DNA from: UBA11865 sp963749825
Lineage (GTDB): Bacteria; Chloroflexota; Anaerolineae; Promineifilales; Promineifilaceae
NCBI GenBank assembly: GCA_963749825.1
Contig: CAVVOI010000014.1
Location: 434,001 to 498,000 of the forward strand
Length of the DNA stretch: 64,000 nt
Direction: 5' to 3'
Part shown: piece by piece, positions 60,690 to 64,000 of the stretch
Layout: every line of letters begins with the position of its first letter
Position numbering within the stretch: position 1 is the stretch's first letter
Notes under the pieces: generated by a model
The model's input: the letters and a program-made list of their open reading frames with translations, nothing else
Database searches by the model: none
What the model was told of the DNA's origin: nothing
Position numbers and translations under genes: made by a program

Positions 60690-62213
60690 ATGGAGCGAGC
60701 GCGCCACCTACTAAGATCTTCAGTAATTGTTATCGCCTTGTTAGGCTTGGGAAAGGTAACGGGGTTGGTCCGAACCCGAATGGTGAGTGGGGTGTTTGGC
60801 ACCAGCCCAGCATTTGACGCATTCACGGCCGCAAATCAACTACCTGAACTATTCGTCACCTTGATTAGCGGAGGTGCACTGGCTGCCGCCTTCATCCCAG
60901 TTTACTCAGCCTATCTAACCAATAAAAAATCAAAAGAAAGCGCCCAACTTGCCAATTCCATCCTGACCCTGGTCATCGTGGTCTTGGGCGGAATATCGAT
61001 CGTGGGCATTATATTCGCTGATTGGATCACGGCCGAATTATTAGTGCCGGATTTTTCACCAGAATTGCAGAACCTCACCGCCCTACTCATGCGAATTATC
61101 CTCCTGCAGACTACCCTTTTCGGAATAAGTGGTGTCCTGAGCAGTGTTCTGAATGCCCACCAGCACTTCGCTCTGCCTGCGCTGGCGCCAATCGCGTTGG
61201 ATATAGGCTATTTCATAGGTGTTCTGGTATTTGTTCCAACTATGGGCATTATCGGTCTTGCCTGGGGTACAGTTGTCGGTAGCTTACTACATATCTTGAT
61301 TCAAGTTCCCGCTCTTGTTAAGTACGGCTTTAGCTACTACCCCGAGCTTGTATTAAGCATGGCGGGAGTGCGAGAAGTAATCAGGCTAATGGGTCCAAGA
61401 ATTGTGACCTTGGGAACGGTCCAATTCGCTGACCTGTTTGTTATCCGACTCACATCTGGCTTAGGGATTGGGAGCACTTCAGGCTATTTTTACGGCTACT
61501 ATCTTATGCAGTTGCCCGAAACGCTGCTCGGAACGGCAATTGCCATCGTTGTATTTCCAACTATGTCGGAATTGTACAACGCCGGGGATATCGATGGACT
61601 CAAGCGAATTTCGATGAATTCCCTGAGAATCATATGGTTTTTAACCTTCCCTGCAGCGGTAGCGCTAGTATTACTCGGCCGACCGGCAATCACTGTTTTT
61701 CTCGAGCGCGGCGCCTTTACGGTAACATCAACCCAGTTAGTCTACGGAATTCTTGTATTTTTCAGCGTCCGGCTTATAAGCGAAGCCTCACTCGAAATTC
61801 TAGCCAGATTATTTTATGCCCAGCACAATACAAGAACGCCCATGTTTGTAGCCCTCGGATGGCTCGTTACAAATGTTTTGCTCGCCTATCTATTTGTGGA
61901 GGCGCTTGGCGTGCGTGGGTTGGCATTGGCCAGCACCATCGCCTTCACCTTTCAATCTCTCACTTTGTACATATTGAATCGAAGGCGTCTGGGATACCTT
62001 TATGAACGAGAATTGGTATCTAGCGCCGGCCGGGCGATTTTGGGAGCGGCTGGCATGACGGCCGTAATCCTGTTGGTGGGCCAAGTAGTCACCAATGATT
62101 TCCTGCTCCTTGCTCTCGGCGGTATGGCAGGATTTATAACTTATTTTGCCATCACATACCTAATCGGGGCACGAGAAATCCCTTCACTGGTAAACCTACT
62201 GCGTAGCCACTGA
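60690..62213 (+). CDS. murJ: Lipid II flippase MurJ
   Basis: About 507 residues, MOP-superfamily membrane protein that flips lipid II for peptidoglycan synthesis. Many helices. The N-terminal GLVRTRMVSGVFGTSPAFDAFTAANQLPELFVTLISGGALAAAFIPVY is the MurJ signature. Later marks are LNAHQHFALPALAPIALDIGYFIG and TLLGTAIAIVVFPTMSEL. The start is ATG 60690 (MERARHLL); an upstream TTG at 60654 would add 12 residues. No ribosome site is strong for either. It is divergent from the PH-like gene, and recA follows. Confidence 0.93.
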   Translation: MERARHLLRSSVIVIALLGLGKVTGLVRTRMVSGVFGTSPAFDAFTAANQLPELFVTLISGGALAAAFIPVYSAYLTNKKSKESAQLANSILTLVIVVLGGISIVGIIFADWITAELLVPDFSPELQNLTALLMRIILLQTTLFGISGVLSSVLNAHQHFALPALAPIALDIGYFIGVLVFVPTMGIIGLAWGTVVGSLLHILIQVPALVKYGFSYYPELVLSMAGVREVIRLMGPRIVTLGTVQFADLFVIRLTSGLGIGSTSGYFYGYYLMQLPETLLGTAIAIVVFPTMSELYNAGDIDGLKRISMNSLRIIWFLTFPAAVALVLLGRPAITVFLERGAFTVTSTQLVYGILVFFSVRLISEASLEILARLFYAQHNTRTPMFVALGWLVTNVLLAYLFVEALGVRGLALASTIAFTFQSLTLYILNRRRLGYLYERELVSSAGRAILGAAGMTAVILLVGQVVTNDFLLLALGGMAGFITYFAITYLIGAREIPSLVNLLRSH

Positions 62214-62277
62214 ACTTGAACTAACCTCCATTCATACTCCGATCCAACTGACAGAGTTGCATTAAGTCTCATAAATT

Positions 62278-62334
62278 GAACCTTCGTTCATATCCATTGA
62301 TACAGTTGACGCTTTAGAACATTCGTGCTATTAT
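62278..62334 (+). promoter_or_regulatory. recA promoter with SOS-like boxes
   Basis: Promoter TTGACG (62306-62311), 17-nt spacer, TATTAT (62329-62334). An exact GAAC-CTTC-GTTC palindrome lies at 62278-62289, just upstream. A near copy, GAAC-ATTC-GTGC, lies inside the spacer at 62317-62328. The GAAC-N4-GTTC form is that of LexA boxes in Firmicutes and some other bacteria, so LexA control is likely. Transcription would start near 62341. Confidence 0.72.
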
Positions 62335-62379
62335 TGACGGCAATACTGTGTTTCTATCGATAATCAGGAGGTATCAGAA

Positions 62380-63435
62380 ATGTCTGGAGAAAATGGTCGG
62401 GCTGCCACCCTGGAAAGAACGATTGACTCATTAACGAAACGGTTTGGTGAAGGCGCTATCATGCGACTGGGGGATGCCAGTCACATGCAAGTTGAGACTA
62501 TACCAAGCGGCGCGCTGTCCCTGGATATTGCTTTGGGTGTCGGCGGTTTGCCACGCGGCCGGGTCATCGAAGTCTATGGACCTGAATCCTCGGGTAAGAC
62601 GACTCTTTGCCAACATGTCATCGCCGAAGCCCAACATCTTGGAGGCATCTGTGCCTTCGTGGATATGGAGCACGCTCTGGACCCCAATTACGCCGCCCGT
62701 TGTGGCGTGGACGTCGATAACCTCTATGTCTCTCAACCCGATACCGGCGAACAGGCCTTGGAAATCGCCGAAGCGCTTATACGTTCGGGAACGATGGACG
62801 TCGTTGTCATCGATTCAGTGGCTGCTTTGGTACCACGGGCAGAGATTGAAGGAGAGATGGGCGATACCCATGTCGGGTTGCAGGCCAGGTTGATGTCACA
62901 GGCATTGCGCAAGCTGTCCGGCGTCATCAAACAAACCAATACGATCGTCATCTTCACCAATCAACTTCGTTCGAAGATCGGCGTCATGTTTGGCAGCCCG
63001 GAAACAACCAGTGGCGGCAACGCGCTTAAGTTCTATGCTTCAGTTCGGCTGGACATGCGCCGGATTCAAGCCATCAAAGCCAGCGGCGATGTGGTCGGCA
63101 ATCGCACCCGGGTAAAAGTCAAGAAGAACAAAGTCGCCCCACCCTTCACTGAGGCCGAGTTTGATATCATGTACAACACCGGCATTTCCAGAGAAGGAGA
63201 TGTCTTGGATTTGGGCGTAGAATATGGCCTAATCGATAAACGAGGCGCTTATTTTCGTTACGACGATCTTTTGTTGGGCCAAGGGCGAGAAAACGCTAAA
63301 TCTTTTCTGGAAGAAAATGCTGATTTGGTGAACACACTTGACAACCTGGTGCGAGAGGCCGCAGGACTGCCATTGTTGCACTATGAGTCCTTTGTCGAAG
63401 AAGAACTTTTGGTCGAAGATGAACAGCCTATCTAG
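62380..63435 (+). CDS. recA: Recombinase RecA
   Basis: 351-residue DNA-strand-exchange ATPase, also the LexA coprotease. Walker A GPESSGKT at 67-74, FVDMEHALDP, VVIDSVAALVP (Walker B), QALRKLSGVIKQTNTIVIFTNQLRSKIGVMFGSPETTSGGNALKFY. The C-terminal acidic tail FVEEELLVEDEQPI is also typical. The start is fixed by AGGAGGT 8 nt upstream of ATG 62380. Expression is probably damage-inducible through the upstream GAAC-N4-GTTC site. Confidence 0.99.
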   Translation: MSGENGRAATLERTIDSLTKRFGEGAIMRLGDASHMQVETIPSGALSLDIALGVGGLPRGRVIEVYGPESSGKTTLCQHVIAEAQHLGGICAFVDMEHALDPNYAARCGVDVDNLYVSQPDTGEQALEIAEALIRSGTMDVVVIDSVAALVPRAEIEGEMGDTHVGLQARLMSQALRKLSGVIKQTNTIVIFTNQLRSKIGVMFGSPETTSGGNALKFYASVRLDMRRIQAIKASGDVVGNRTRVKVKKNKVAPPFTEAEFDIMYNTGISREGDVLDLGVEYGLIDKRGAYFRYDDLLLGQGRENAKSFLEENADLVNTLDNLVREAAGLPLLHYESFVEEELLVEDEQPI

Positions 63436-63713
63436 GTAGAACTTCAGGATAGGCCACTAAAAAATTATTTGTATTGAGGCAAACGCCAGCCAATGTCGCC
63501 GCTCCATTAGGAACTTTCAACGATTCTGAAGTGAATGACCGTATGTCAACGGTTGCAGCTTCCAAATTTCATTTTGGGTAGAATCGTTTTCCCTAACGTA
63601 AGTTTTGTGCAATTGACGGCGAAATCGTGAGAAATCGCCAAAAATAAAAGTCGAACCTTTACAAACTGCTCAATAGTGGCAGGCTCATAGCGATTCTTAA
63701 CAACGAGGTCGCC

Positions 63714-64000
63714 ATGAGTCACATACAAACATCATCAGAAACACCACCCCAGATGACACAACACGCCATGCTGGTCATTTGGGGAATATATGCCCGTCGC
63801 CTCGGTCTGGTTCAGGCTATTGAAGCGGTCAAGCTGAAACAGAAAAGGCGTGACCACACCCCTCAGACCAAAGTGCTGGAGTTCCTGGTCGCCATCCTGG
63901 CTGGCTTGCCGTATCTGCAAGATATTAGCCGCTCGGCGCATCCATTGGACCAGGACCAGATGGTCGCTGAAGCATGGGGCCGCGACGCCTGGGCTGACTA
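63714..64000 (+). CDS. Transposase, N-terminal part (cut by window edge)
   Basis: The first 95 codons of a gene running off the right edge, starting ATG 63714. The product begins MSHIQTSSETPPQMTQHAM and continues with IWGIYARRLGLVQAIEAV, TPQTKVLEFLVAILAGLPY, DISRSAHPLDQDQMVAEAWG. This resembles the N-terminus of DDE transposases found in Chloroflexi, but I cannot name the IS family from this part. The 278-nt gap after recA has an imperfect small hairpin (GGCGA...TCGCC near 63620-63642) and no gene; it may hold the IS left end. Confidence 0.6.
   Translation, partial: MSHIQTSSETPPQMTQHAMLVIWGIYARRLGLVQAIEAVKLKQKRRDHTPQTKVLEFLVAILAGLPYLQDISRSAHPLDQDQMVAEAWGRDAWAD

Noticed and set aside
1..64000. 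CRISPR array or toxin-antitoxin module
   Set aside because: No repeat-spacer series and no recognisable toxin-antitoxin pair was seen.

Overview
The window looks like a chromosomal segment of a bacterium of the phylum Chloroflexota (Anaerolineae/Caldilineae-like). This is an inference from gene content, not from a marker tree. Pointers are an isopentenyl phosphate kinase, an archaeal-type phosphoglycerate mutase, FHA/DUF3662 proteins, large membrane glycosyltransferases, a T-box in front of serS, and sigma70-type promoters with consensus -35/-10 boxes. Most genes are housekeeping or metabolic. Four tRNA genes (His, Arg, Asn, Gly) are present. There is no CRISPR array, rRNA operon or prophage.

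Layout. 1-12.3 kb: cation exchanger end, ALDH7 dehydrogenase, an APC permease fused to two universal-stress domains, a small kinase-like protein, an AIR-synthase-like protein with a membrane sensor/HTH protein, ftsH and a Ser/Thr kinase. 12.4-15.1 kb: tRNA-His and tRNA-Arg, then an S58 peptidase, LOG-like protein and isopentenyl phosphate kinase operon. 15.1-18.6 kb (minus): scpB, rluB-type pseudouridine synthase, cmk and a PDZ/DUF512 radical SAM protein. 18.7-26.5 kb: M20 peptidase, isoaspartyl peptidase, tRNA-Asn, apgM with a decayed methyltransferase, a membrane glycosyltransferase, lysine 2,3-aminomutase and tRNA-Gly. 26.6-35.1 kb: an IS110 remnant, a degenerate response regulator, rpsT, glgB, a tyrosine recombinase, an ABC exporter and two FHA proteins (one frameshifted).

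35.1-45 kb carries selenium genes: selD, which itself needs a UGA-encoded selenocysteine, and selB, coupled by a TGATG overlap to a coiled-coil protein. Between them lie a 570-aa protein of unknown function, an M24 peptidase and two glycosyltransferases. No selA or tRNA-Sec was found here. 45-47.5 kb is one long gene made of two malic-enzyme units whose active-site residues have been lost in a complementary way. 47.5-52.8 kb: an MshA-like glycosyltransferase, serS with its T-box, lysS, and greA with a possible leader attenuator. 52.8-60.6 kb: small membrane proteins, a GT39-like enzyme, a zinc-ribbon protein, scpA, an oligopeptide-type binding protein, secG and an ABC transporter pair. 60.6-64 kb: murJ, recA behind a promoter with a GAAC-N4-GTTC SOS-like box, and the start of a transposase cut by the window edge.

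The most interesting items are the two-unit malic enzyme, the Sec-containing SelD with its adjacent UGA hairpin, the unknown protein between selD and selB, the coiled-coil/selB coupling, and the regulatory leaders of serS, greA and recA. All functions are read from sequence motifs. No database search or structure prediction was run.
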